Below are positions 7,181 through 15,509 of a stretch of 19,252 bases of DNA, piece by piece. The notes beneath the pieces were generated by a model. It worked only from the letters and a program-made list of their open reading frames with translations, was not told the DNA's origin and did no database searches. How positions within the stretch are numbered: position 1 is the stretch's first letter; the number at the start of each line of letters is the position of its first letter. Source of the DNA: JANMEX01 sp043744175 (GTDB lineage Bacteria; Pseudomonadota; Alphaproteobacteria; Rhizobiales; Rhizobiaceae); the NCBI GenBank assembly GCA_043744175.1, contig JAYTVD010000115.1, positions 1 to 19,252 on the forward strand. The letters run 5' to 3'. The position numbers and the translations under genes were made by a program.

Positions 7181-7225
7181 ATATCCAATATGAGAATTCA
7201 ATTTGATTTAGTGAGGGAATGAGGC

Positions 7226-9040
7226 ATGTGTGGAATTTTTGCGGCAGCGGGTCGCCAGCCGGTTGCAGGTGTGTTGCTTGAAGGACTGAGGCGCCTTGAA
7301 TATCGCGGCTATGATAGCGCGGGTATTGCCACCATTGATGACCGCAACATTGAGTGCATCAAGGTTGAAGGCAATGTTTCAACGCTTGGTGTCGCGCTCA
7401 ACAGTTACAGCCCGTTTGGCAACACAGGCATTGCACATACGCGTTGGGCCACACATGGCGCGCCCAGTGTTGCCAATTCCCATCCCCATGTCGCGCCAGG
7501 CGTGGCTGTGGTTCACAATGGCATCATAGAAAACCACGCCGCGCTGCGCCAAGAATTGCAGAAGGGCGGCTGCACGTTCGTTTCAGAGACAGACACAGAA
7601 GTCATCCCATGGCTCTTATCGCGGGAACTTGCCAATGGCACAGCGCCGCACGAGGCTCTCATTAAAACCACCAATATGCTGGAGGGATCCTATGCAACTG
7701 CCTTTGTAACGAACAGCGCACCGGGAGAAATATTTGCCGCCCGCAAAGGCAGCCCAATGATTGCAGCCCTAGGTCGCGACGGCGGTTTTCTCTCGTCTGA
7801 TCTGAACTCGCTGGCAGGCTATGCCAAGGAAGGCATGGCCTTGGAGGATGGCGATACGGTGCGCCTATCCGCAGAGCGCATTGAAATATTCGATGTCGCA
7901 GGCCGCGCCGCGAACCGCCGCCTGCTGCCGATTGAGACCGCCGCCGCAGCCTATTCGACTGCGGATTTTCCACACTTTATGAAGAAGGAAATTTTTGAAC
8001 AGCCAAGTGTTGCTGCCAGAATACTAGCCGCCTATTCACGCCCCGAATCCCTGCGCAACCTGTTGCCAATTGACTTTGCCAAAGTGCGAAAAGTCCGGCT
8101 TATTGCCTGTGGCACGTCATACTATGCCGCCAGCATTGCCCGTCGGTGGCTGCAACAGTATGCGCGTGTTGAAGCTAGCGTCGAGATTGCCTCAGAGTTT
8201 CGCTACGAGCCACTGCCGGAACTATATTCAGGTGAAGTTGCCATTTTGATTTCACAGTCCGGCGAAACTGCAGACACGCTGGCTGCAATGGAACGGCTTC
8301 ATGAGTTGAAAGTGCCGGTGATTGGCATCGTCAATAGCGCTGGTTCAACGTTGGACCGTCGGGCCGATGTTTCCATCCCACTCCTTGCCGGGCCGGAAAT
8401 CGGCGTCGCATCGACCAAGGCCTTCACCGCGCAGTTAATGGTTCTCGCCCGCATAGTTCTGCACGCGGCGGCACAGCGCGGTATGAATAAATTGGCCCTG
8501 CGCGGACTGCATGACGCACTGGCCAGCGTACCGGATTTGATGCAAGTCGCGCTCCATAATGAGCCAGCTGTTATTGAAGCCGCTGAAGCGATGACCGGGG
8601 CGACCAGCGCTATATTTGTCGGCCGTGGCGATCTCTATCCACTCGCCTGCGAAGGTGCGCTGAAACTAAAGGAAACCAGCTACATTCACGCCGAAGGCTT
8701 TGCGGTCGGAGAACTGAAGCATGGCCCCATTGCATTGATCGACGACAAAATGCCAGTGGTCGCGCTTGCTGGCACATCCGCATTGCTTGGCAAACTAACA
8801 TCCAACATCCGCGAAATTTCAGCTCGCGGCGGGCGCATTCTGGCGGTGGGTGATCGCGATGCACTGATGTCCATGTCTGATGTTGCCGAGCGGATGCTGA
8901 CCATCCCGACAGCACCGGAGTTTGTCCTGCCCATTATCGCCGCCGTCCCCATGCAGCTCCTGTCATATCATGTTGCCTGTTCGCGTGGCCTCAACGTGGA
9001 CAGGCCGCGCAATCTAGCAAAATCGGTGACCGTAGAATGA
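7226..9040 (+). CDS. glmS: glutamine--fructose-6-phosphate aminotransferase (isomerizing)
   Basis: A 604-residue enzyme making glucosamine-6-phosphate from fructose-6-phosphate and glutamine, the entry step to UDP-GlcNAc. N-terminal glutaminase: nucleophile Cys2 (MCGIF), EYRGYDSAGIA, HTRWATHG and HNGIIENH. C-terminal synthase: two SIS domains with CGTSYYA, SQSGETADT, STKAFT and EGFAVGELKHGPIA, ending in the typical NVDRPRNLAKSVTVE tail. Length matches the usual ~608 residues, so it looks fully active. GAGGGA lies 7 bases before the ATG. It heads the operon running to the chain-length gene and has its own sigma54 promoter, so this may be a dedicated copy supplying amino sugars for EPS. Whether a housekeeping glmS exists elsewhere cannot be seen. 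Confidence 0.97.
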   Translation: MCGIFAAAGRQPVAGVLLEGLRRLEYRGYDSAGIATIDDRNIECIKVEGNVSTLGVALNSYSPFGNTGIAHTRWATHGAPSVANSHPHVAPGVAVVHNGIIENHAALRQELQKGGCTFVSETDTEVIPWLLSRELANGTAPHEALIKTTNMLEGSYATAFVTNSAPGEIFAARKGSPMIAALGRDGGFLSSDLNSLAGYAKEGMALEDGDTVRLSAERIEIFDVAGRAANRRLLPIETAAAAYSTADFPHFMKKEIFEQPSVAARILAAYSRPESLRNLLPIDFAKVRKVRLIACGTSYYAASIARRWLQQYARVEASVEIASEFRYEPLPELYSGEVAILISQSGETADTLAAMERLHELKVPVIGIVNSAGSTLDRRADVSIPLLAGPEIGVASTKAFTAQLMVLARIVLHAAAQRGMNKLALRGLHDALASVPDLMQVALHNEPAVIEAAEAMTGATSAIFVGRGDLYPLACEGALKLKETSYIHAEGFAVGELKHGPIALIDDKMPVVALAGTSALLGKLTSNIREISARGGRILAVGDRDALMSMSDVAERMLTIPTAPEFVLPIIAAVPMQLLSYHVACSRGLNVDRPRNLAKSVTVE

Positions 9041-9762
9041 GTTTCGCAGCCTCCACCAAACAGTGGCTAAAGCACAGTGACGCGCCATTGGCTCGGCGAT
9101 TGTTCATTGTAGCCAAGCAACTGCGCACGTTCACGCTGCCATCGTTTCCACCGCTGCACCGCCCGCTCTATGAACTACATATCGCGGTGCGCAATCTTAG
9201 TGCAGATCTATTTCGGGTGCTGTGGACGACACCGTTGTTCAAGTCCCGCGTGAGCGGCAGTGCGAAAAATCTTTATCTTTACAGCGGCTTACCAGTCATT
9301 CTCGGGCCGCTCGAAATAGAGCTTGGCAACAATATCAGGCTCTCCGGTATCACTACATTCAGCGGCCGCACGGCTTCCAAGGTGCGACCGTTGTTGAAAA
9401 TTGGCAATAATACCGGCATCGGCTGGCAGACGACCATTGCGGTTAGTACAAAAATACTCATCGGCAATGATGTTCATATCGCAGGCAAAGCATTTCTCGC
9501 TGGCTATCCAGGTCACCCGCTAGAACCCGTCGCCCGCGCAGCAGGCCTTCCTGACACTGATGACCAATGCGGCGACATCGTGCTGGAAGATAATGTCTGG
9601 CTGGCAACGGGTGTAACCGTCATGGCGGGCGTTACCATTGGCAAAGACTCGGTCATCGCAGCAGGCAGCGTTGTCACAAAAAATATTCCCAAAGGTGTTC
9701 TTGCCGGTGGCATGCCCGCTAAGATTATCCGCCGTTTGGATGGTTCTCGCTATGAACCATGA
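9037..9762 (+). CDS. left-handed beta-helix (hexapeptide) O-acetyltransferase
   Basis: A 241-residue acyltransferase of the WcaF/NodL/Maa group, probably acetylating a sugar of the EPS repeat from acetyl-CoA. The first ~75 residues are basic and helical. Hexapeptide turns run from about 85 to 230 (for example LGNNIRL, IGNNTGIG, IGNDVHIAG, LEDNVWLATGVTV, IGKDSVIAAGSVV), ending in the family tail GGMPAKIIRRL. The likely catalytic His is H160 in PGHPLEP, in the place of the HPLDP His of this family. Its ATG overlaps the glmS stop (ATGA), and its end overlaps the next glycosyltransferase by 11 bases, so translation is coupled. Acceptor unknown. Confidence 0.88.
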   Translation: MSFAASTKQWLKHSDAPLARRLFIVAKQLRTFTLPSFPPLHRPLYELHIAVRNLSADLFRVLWTTPLFKSRVSGSAKNLYLYSGLPVILGPLEIELGNNIRLSGITTFSGRTASKVRPLLKIGNNTGIGWQTTIAVSTKILIGNDVHIAGKAFLAGYPGHPLEPVARAAGLPDTDDQCGDIVLEDNVWLATGVTVMAGVTIGKDSVIAAGSVVTKNIPKGVLAGGMPAKIIRRLDGSRYEP

Positions 9763-10885
9763 TATTATCGTCTTTGGCGAGGACTGGGGCAGGCACCCTT
9801 CTTCCACCCAGCACTTGATGCAGCGATTGGCAGGCAGCACAAAAATCATATGGGTTAACTCGCTTGGCCTGCGCAGACCTCGGTTCACCATGGCGGATTG
9901 GCGAAGGCTTAAATCCAAAGCGGGTTCAATCCTGAAGAAGCCTTCTCAACACCAGTCTAGTTCAACCCCTTCCCATCCTTTCACCTCAATGGCAAATCCC
10001 AAGACTTTGCCCTTTCCGGGAGCAGCCCTTGCTGGGGCCTTCAACCGAATGTCGCTCGCCAAGCAAATAGGAAAACTCGCCGCAAACTGCGATATCTCAC
10101 GCCCCATATTGTGGACCTCACTGCCCACCGCCTTATGCGCCGTCGGTGCGCTCGGCGAGCGAGCCGTCGTCTATTATGCGGGCGATGATTTTGGTGCTTT
10201 GGAAGGGGTGGACCATGCGCCTGTGCTGGCGATGGAACGCGAATTGGCTTGCAAGGCCGACCTCATTGTCGCTGCCAGCCCTCTCATAGCCGAACGGTTT
10301 CCAGCGCATAAAACGCGAGTGCTGCCGCATGGCGTTGACTATGACCTTTTTGCCACGCCCGTGGCCCCCGCCAGCGATCTTCCCTCAGGCCGTCCGGTGG
10401 CTGGCTTTTATGGCAGCCTCAAAGAGTGGATAGACCTTGAAAGCATTGCCGAGGCCGCGCGGCGGCTGCCGTCTTGGGATTTCGTGCTGATAGGAAAAGG
10501 GGAGTGCGATATCCATGCACTTCGGGACATTTCCAACGTCACTCTGTGCGGTCCGCGCACGCATGGCGTACTCCCCGCGTACTGTCAGCATTGGGATGTT
10601 TCGCTGTTACCATTCAAAAAAAATCGCCAAATTGACGCCAGCAATCCGCTAAAATTGCGCGAATATCTGGCCTGCGGCACGCCCGTTTTGGCCTCCTATC
10701 GCTTCCCCGCCGCAGCCGCCTATGGCGATGCTGTTCACTTTATCGAGGAAGGTGAGGGGCTAGCTGAAGCAATTCTCAGAACAAAAAACGATTCAAAGTC
10801 AGCAGCTTTCAGGCAGAACCTCGTGCGCAACGAAAGCTGGGAGAGCAGAGCCGAAACACTGCGTGGTTGGTTGTCCGCACTATGA
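9752..10885 (+). CDS. glycosyltransferase (GT-B, TuaH-like)
   Basis: A 377-residue protein starting MNHDIIVFGEDWGRHPSS, an opening I associate with TuaH-like glycosyltransferases. The C-terminal donor half has VLPHGVDYDLF (about 190-200), GFYGSLKEWID (about 218-228), a GKGE strand-turn and SNPLKLREYLACGTPVLAS, whose Glu stands where GT4 enzymes bind the donor ribose. It probably transfers a sugar in the cytoplasm. ATG 9752 was chosen because homology-like sequence begins there; an upstream in-frame start at 9638 would read 38 residues inside the acetyltransferase gene. The stop overlaps the next gene by ATGA. Linkage and donor are unknown. Confidence 0.82.
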   Translation: MNHDIIVFGEDWGRHPSSTQHLMQRLAGSTKIIWVNSLGLRRPRFTMADWRRLKSKAGSILKKPSQHQSSSTPSHPFTSMANPKTLPFPGAALAGAFNRMSLAKQIGKLAANCDISRPILWTSLPTALCAVGALGERAVVYYAGDDFGALEGVDHAPVLAMERELACKADLIVAASPLIAERFPAHKTRVLPHGVDYDLFATPVAPASDLPSGRPVAGFYGSLKEWIDLESIAEAARRLPSWDFVLIGKGECDIHALRDISNVTLCGPRTHGVLPAYCQHWDVSLLPFKKNRQIDASNPLKLREYLACGTPVLASYRFPAAAAYGDAVHFIEEGEGLAEAILRTKNDSKSAAFRQNLVRNESWESRAETLRGWLSAL

Positions 10886-13242
10886 AATTGCTACATTTGC
10901 TTATCTTCATCGCCTGCTGCACCGCCGCCCATGCCGCTCCCGCTGATATAATTTACGATCAACCTCTTTGCGCCAAACCTGGCTCAGAGCTAATCGTCGA
11001 AGGCAGCCTAGCCACCCCCGGCTTGGCCACTCTGGTCCTACGAATTGATGACATAAAATCAAACACTTACGCCACCCGCGTCAATCTGGAGCGAGCTTTG
11101 CCTGCCGGTCCATTCCACTGGCATGTGCCGCTGGACGGGCTGAGAACATCCGGTGGAGGGAGCCTGAATAGCTGCGCGATTAAGCGCTCCATGCTGTTCA
11201 TCGGTGCGGGCGAGGGTTTGATCACCCTTGAGAAATTCGAAATATCTCAAATCTCGGGCCGCGCTGATGGCATCTTTGCTTATGACCTTGGACCCGATAA
11301 CGCCCCCCTCATGTCAGGCTTTTCTCGGCTTTCGTCGGGCGATTCGGCACTAATTGGCTCGGCACTTCATGATATCCGCCGTCCCGGTCCCGATGCTCTT
11401 ATCGGCGATGGCGTGAGCGGTATTGAGCAAGTACATCTTAATATTCCAAACGGTCGCTGGCGCGTCACATTATGGACCGAAGACCCCGGTGAATGGGAGA
11501 CACTACCGCACCCGTTCATCCGCAAGATCATCGCCAATGGCACGATCATCCAGGACATCAACTTAAACTATGATCAGTGGGTAGCAGCACGATATTTGGC
11601 GGGCAAGCTTCGCCGTTACCATACCGGCGATACGCCTTGGCAAGCCATCGGCAGGCATCGTGGCGGGCATGTTGAAGCCATTATAAACGTTATTGAAGGC
11701 GGTCTTAATCTATCGCTTTCTGGTGATACGCCGCAGGCAGGTTTTCTCTCTGGTATCGTTGTTGAACCGGATAATACCAACTTCGCTCGTGAAACAGAAA
11801 AGCGCCGTGAACGGGACTTTAACGAGTTATGGCGCATCGCCGCGCCGCAGCAAACCAACAAGTTACTAAGTCTGTCCTCTATTCAAAATACGCAACTAGC
11901 TGCAGTAACTATCGCGCCAGATACTGGTGCGCGTACATCTTTCCTGGTTGATAATAATAACTGGCCTGCTGGCACAATAGTCACGCTTGGCGGCCAAGCA
12001 GATCCCAATGTTCGCGCGATGCTTTGGCAATCAATCCCGCAATTAGTCCGAAGCAGTGGCGCGTCAACATCGCTCATTGTAACAGATACGCATTTGCTCG
12101 CGGTCCCTAGAGGCGGTGCTACAATTGGGGCAGGGCCGACCAAATATGTAATATGGATTTCTGCTTTGCCGTCAGCCAAGCCGGGAACATATGTGGTCCC
12201 GGTCACATTGCTTTCATCTACAAACTCGCAAACATTCGAACTTCCAATCAAGGTACTGGCGACAACTTTGCCGCCGGCCGAAAAGCCATCAGGGTTTTAT
12301 CTCGATGAAGCACCTCATATTATGTGGGCGCAAAGTCCTGCCATTGCCCGTGATCGCCAATTGATTTGCGATCAACAGTTTCTCTCAGGTCTCGGCATCA
12401 TAGGCAATGCGCCAGCCATCACAACGCCGACTTCTGATAAACTACCTGCGTTCCTCGCCGATATTCAACGTGCGAAGGCAACAGGAATTGCCTTGCCCGC
12501 GCTGGCTTATGCACCAGCAAAGCGCCTACTAGCGACCATGGATGGTGCAGCCTTCACAGCCAGTCTGATGGCAGCCAATGCCTTGGCGGAACGCGCCGCG
12601 AGCCATGCCTTGGTTTGGAGCCTTTCGGACGAACCCTCAAATGCTGATAACGCGAGCAATTCATTGCTGATCGCGGCGCATACGCTCAAAAAGTTACGTC
12701 CCACGCTGCGCTTTGCCGGACATTTCAATGCCAAAGGCGACGAACAATACGCTGCTGACCTCGATACCATCCTCGTCAACCCCGGCTTTGGAGTAGACGC
12801 ACCGCAGCTGACCGCACTCTTGGGCGATAAAGAAGTCTGGCTTTATAACATGGAGCTTCCTCGTTTGGCGGCGGGTCTCTTTCTGCACTCCAGCCGCGCC
12901 GTGCGTTATTTGCAATGGCACGCACGAATGCCAACCGCAGATCCATTTGATCCCACTGACGGACGCGAGGATGATTTCCAAATGTTTATGCCCTCTCTAA
13001 ACAACTGTCCAGTGCAGCCGGATATCAACGAGGCTATGCTTGATATGGCGGAAGGTTTAGTTGATCAGCGCTGGTTACTTTGGCTGGATAAGCAAACTTC
13101 GCCAGAAGCAACGGCGCTAACCGCCCGCTGGAAATCCATCGCAACCGAACCTTGGGCAGTGCTGTCCAAGACACCGGAAATCACAAACAGTTTTCGTCGC
13201 GATGTCGTCGAATTGGCACGACATTTGATTGGTTCTCCATAA
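10882..13242 (+). CDS. secreted GH123/DUF4091-like protein with malectin/CBM-like domain
   Basis: A 786-residue exported protein. A Sec signal peptide (MKLLHLLIFIACCTAAHA) precedes the mature part. About residues 130-300 resemble a malectin/galactose-binding beta-sandwich (YDLGPDNAPLMSGFSRL, then LNIPNGRWRVTLWTEDP). A further beta-rich region follows. From about 470 there is a TIM-barrel-like part with WSLSDEPSN, whose adjacent Asp-Glu (D583-E584) resembles the catalytic pair of GH123 and the related DUF4091 proteins, followed by WLYNMELPRLAAGLFL and YLQWHARM. I infer a periplasmic or secreted glycoside hydrolase, perhaps against an N-acetylhexosamine-containing polymer such as the EPS itself; remote similarity only. 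ATG 10882 overlaps the preceding stop (ATGA); an upstream in-frame start at 10867 would only add MVVRT. Confidence 0.65.
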   Translation: MKLLHLLIFIACCTAAHAAPADIIYDQPLCAKPGSELIVEGSLATPGLATLVLRIDDIKSNTYATRVNLERALPAGPFHWHVPLDGLRTSGGGSLNSCAIKRSMLFIGAGEGLITLEKFEISQISGRADGIFAYDLGPDNAPLMSGFSRLSSGDSALIGSALHDIRRPGPDALIGDGVSGIEQVHLNIPNGRWRVTLWTEDPGEWETLPHPFIRKIIANGTIIQDINLNYDQWVAARYLAGKLRRYHTGDTPWQAIGRHRGGHVEAIINVIEGGLNLSLSGDTPQAGFLSGIVVEPDNTNFARETEKRRERDFNELWRIAAPQQTNKLLSLSSIQNTQLAAVTIAPDTGARTSFLVDNNNWPAGTIVTLGGQADPNVRAMLWQSIPQLVRSSGASTSLIVTDTHLLAVPRGGATIGAGPTKYVIWISALPSAKPGTYVVPVTLLSSTNSQTFELPIKVLATTLPPAEKPSGFYLDEAPHIMWAQSPAIARDRQLICDQQFLSGLGIIGNAPAITTPTSDKLPAFLADIQRAKATGIALPALAYAPAKRLLATMDGAAFTASLMAANALAERAASHALVWSLSDEPSNADNASNSLLIAAHTLKKLRPTLRFAGHFNAKGDEQYAADLDTILVNPGFGVDAPQLTALLGDKEVWLYNMELPRLAAGLFLHSSRAVRYLQWHARMPTADPFDPTDGREDDFQMFMPSLNNCPVQPDINEAMLDMAEGLVDQRWLLWLDKQTSPEATALTARWKSIATEPWAVLSKTPEITNSFRRDVVELARHLIGSP

Positions 13243-13264
13243 AGAAAATGCAGGACGCCAAAAA

Positions 13265-14089
13265 ATGCCTCATCTTTCCACTTCGCTTCTTGCAACATTG
13301 CTAATTGCAATGTTGACGTCTGGCTGCGCGTCGCAAAACGCGATGAGCCTCTTGCCAGAAAGTGTCAAACTTGATGTCGCCCGCGATAAGGCCGTTAAGC
13401 AAGGCCCGCTTTCGGTCGATGAAATGATGACCAAGGCACGAAAATTACATCCGAATGCCGTCGCCGAAACACAAATTGCCGACAAGGTTGATGACACAAA
13501 AACAGCTACGCTTCCTGAGCGGTTACAACAAGTCGGTGAACCAGCGCAAAGCGCCTATGCTGAGGAAAAAATTGCAGCCTCTCAGGACCAAGCTAACAGC
13601 CCATCCGCACTCTTCCAACAGGCGATTGTGCTGAGCGAACAAACGCGAACCGGTGACCAATCTCCATCTTTCGATGAAATAAAAGCTGCCGCCGCCGCTG
13701 ATGAATGGCGCAAGTTAATGGACGAGCAGGGCGTCGAAAAGTCGGCGGCGGATAGTTCCGAGCCTATTGTCGCAAACGTCGAGCCACCGCTGGTCATGCC
13801 TCTCACCGAGGTGGAAATCATACCCGTAAATTTCAACAAAACCCGCGACAGCCTTACCAAAGACGATGATTTGAAAATCAGACTGTTGCGCTTCGGCAAA
13901 CGCATTCCCCAGCAAATTACGATCGGAAAAATCACTAACGCTCAAGGATTTCAGGTCATGCAGTCGGCGCTCGCTCTGGGAAAAATTGTCACTCAAGCCA
14001 GCGGCGGCTCGCCGGAAATCACCTATGATCCCGCCTTGGCCGCGGGGGTGGCGCAAGTACGCTATGCCTCCACAAGGCGGCAATCATGA
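13265..14089 (+). CDS. putative lipoprotein of unknown function
   Basis: A 274-residue protein with a lipoprotein signal: hydrophobic SLLATLLIAML then TSGC, with Cys21 as likely lipidated residue and Ala next, which would favour the outer membrane. The -3 residue is Thr rather than Leu, a mildly atypical lipobox. The mature part is Ala/Glu/Gln/Lys-rich, probably helical and poorly ordered to about residue 190, then a more beta-like region with IPQQITIGKITNAQGF. I recognise no family, and it does not look like the Wza exporter. ATG 13265 has AGGA 8 bases upstream; an in-frame TTG at 13229 would add 12 residues inside the previous gene. Its stop overlaps the chain-length gene (ATGA), suggesting a job in length control or export. 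Confidence 0.7.
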   Translation: MPHLSTSLLATLLIAMLTSGCASQNAMSLLPESVKLDVARDKAVKQGPLSVDEMMTKARKLHPNAVAETQIADKVDDTKTATLPERLQQVGEPAQSAYAEEKIAASQDQANSPSALFQQAIVLSEQTRTGDQSPSFDEIKAAAAADEWRKLMDEQGVEKSAADSSEPIVANVEPPLVMPLTEVEIIPVNFNKTRDSLTKDDDLKIRLLRFGKRIPQQITIGKITNAQGFQVMQSALALGKIVTQASGGSPEITYDPALAAGVAQVRYASTRRQS

Positions 14090-15507
14090 ACGTTGTCGAG
14101 CTACTTTTCCTGGGCCTTGAGGCAGGTTGGCGGCGGCGCTATTTGGTCGTGGTTCCAATCTTGGCCATGCCGCCCATGGCCTTCATAGCTGCTGGTTTTG
14201 CACCGAAAAGCTATGAGGCCAAGACAACCATCTTGGTGCAGGAAACTGCCAAGATGAATCCGTTTCTGACAGATCTGGCCATCGGTCCTAACTTGAAAGA
14301 GCGTATGCCGGCGCTCAATGCGCTGGTACATTCCTCACATATTCTGGAGCAAGTGCTTCGTGATGTTCACCAGATGGATGACACCACCAGCCAAGCGGAC
14401 CGTGAAAAGCGCGTCGCTACCTTATCAGCGGCAATCGCGGTTGATTTGATGGGCAACGATCTCGTGTCCATCAAAATCAAGGGCCCGCACGGCGAGGGAC
14501 TGGCAATCACTTTAACGGCACTCTCCAACCGCTTTTTGGAGCGTATGCTAGCCCCTGAGCGCAGTGCGATCACGGACAGTCAAACCTTTCTCAAAGGCGA
14601 ATTGGCCGAACGCGAAACCCGCCTTAAGCAAAGCCAAAAGGAACTGGCAGATTTCCGCTTGGCAAATGCCGAACTGCTGCCGACGCTGGAATCCTCCAAT
14701 GTTACACGCCTGTCTGATTTGAAAACCAAACTCTCCGATAATCGTATGGAACTGGCCGCTGCCAAAGCCGAGCTCGGCGACATCAAACGCCGCCTTGTAG
14801 AGACCAATCCGCTGATCGGTCAAATCGAGGAAGACATTATGAAAGATACACGGATCCTCGGCGACTTGCGCGCGCGCTACACCGAAGATCATTCAGCTGT
14901 GCAAGGTGAACTGAGAACGCTTCGGCGCTTGCAGGAGGAGCGCGACCGGTTAGTTAAACAGTCGGAATCCATCGGCACGCAGGATATTGATGCGCTATGG
15001 AATATGGCCGCCGGCGCTATGATGAAAAGCAAAGATGCCGCGCCTGAGTTGCTGGTTTCGCAAATGGGCAAACTTCAGGAAACCAGCGCCAAACACGCTC
15101 GCCTTGAAACTGAGACCCGCGAGGTCGAGCGCGAGGTGGCGACACTGGAAACGGCAATTGCTGAAAGCGGTCCCGTAGCGCAAAGCCAGAAGCAGTTTGA
15201 GGAAAACATCAAGTTTGCGCAAGACAGCTATGATGCGATCGCCAAGCGTTTTGACAATGCGGAGATCACCGGTGCGCTGGGCAAGTTTGAAGCGCCGGAG
15301 CGTGTGAAGATCATTGACGCACCAGTCGATCCATCCGCTCCCACAACTCCGGGCAGGGTGTTGTTCGTGTTAGCAGGGATGATCGGCGGCATTTTTATGG
15401 GCGTCGGCCTTACGGTACTCGCCGAGATTTTTGATCCGCGCTTGCGCAGGCTAGTGGATTTTGAAAAGGCGGCAGGTATTCCGGTGCTCGCACGTTATCG
15501 CGCCTAG
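14086..15507 (+). CDS. Wzz/GumC-type polysaccharide chain-length determinant
   Basis: A 473-residue inner-membrane co-polymerase. The N-terminal helix is about residues 18-39 (YLVVVPILAMPPMAFIAAGF), followed by the Wzz-domain strand SYEAKTTILVQE. Long charged coiled coils lie at about 165-225 and 265-390. Before the second membrane helix (about 425-448) is DPSAPTTPGR, matching the proline-rich motif of this family. The cytoplasmic tail is short (DPRLRRLVDFEKAAGIPVLARYRA) and carries no kinase domain, so a separate CpsD-type partner is expected; the degenerate ATPase at 76-750 is a candidate. It sets or permits polymer length with the Wzy-type protein. Last gene of its operon; its stop lies 2 bases from the stop of the convergent sigma54 activator gene. 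Confidence 0.9.
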   Translation: MNVVELLFLGLEAGWRRRYLVVVPILAMPPMAFIAAGFAPKSYEAKTTILVQETAKMNPFLTDLAIGPNLKERMPALNALVHSSHILEQVLRDVHQMDDTTSQADREKRVATLSAAIAVDLMGNDLVSIKIKGPHGEGLAITLTALSNRFLERMLAPERSAITDSQTFLKGELAERETRLKQSQKELADFRLANAELLPTLESSNVTRLSDLKTKLSDNRMELAAAKAELGDIKRRLVETNPLIGQIEEDIMKDTRILGDLRARYTEDHSAVQGELRTLRRLQEERDRLVKQSESIGTQDIDALWNMAAGAMMKSKDAAPELLVSQMGKLQETSAKHARLETETREVEREVATLETAIAESGPVAQSQKQFEENIKFAQDSYDAIAKRFDNAEITGALGKFEAPERVKIIDAPVDPSAPTTPGRVLFVLAGMIGGIFMGVGLTVLAEIFDPRLRRLVDFEKAAGIPVLARYRA

Positions 15508-15509
15508 GG

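Noticed and set aside
7145..7225. glmS riboswitch/ribozyme before glmS
   Set aside because: Only 81 bases are available, much occupied by promoter elements, and no conserved ribozyme core is visible.
12253..12268. TGGCGACAACTTTGCC with sigma54-like spacing
   Set aside because: The -24 box is poor (two changes in GGCAC), and the site is deep inside a coding region with no gene start nearby.
13214..13229. sigma54-like TGGCACG-ACAT-TTGAT just before the lipoprotein gene
   Set aside because: The -24 half is perfect, but the essential C of the -12 GC is A. It also lies in the end of the upstream coding region, in a tightly coupled operon.
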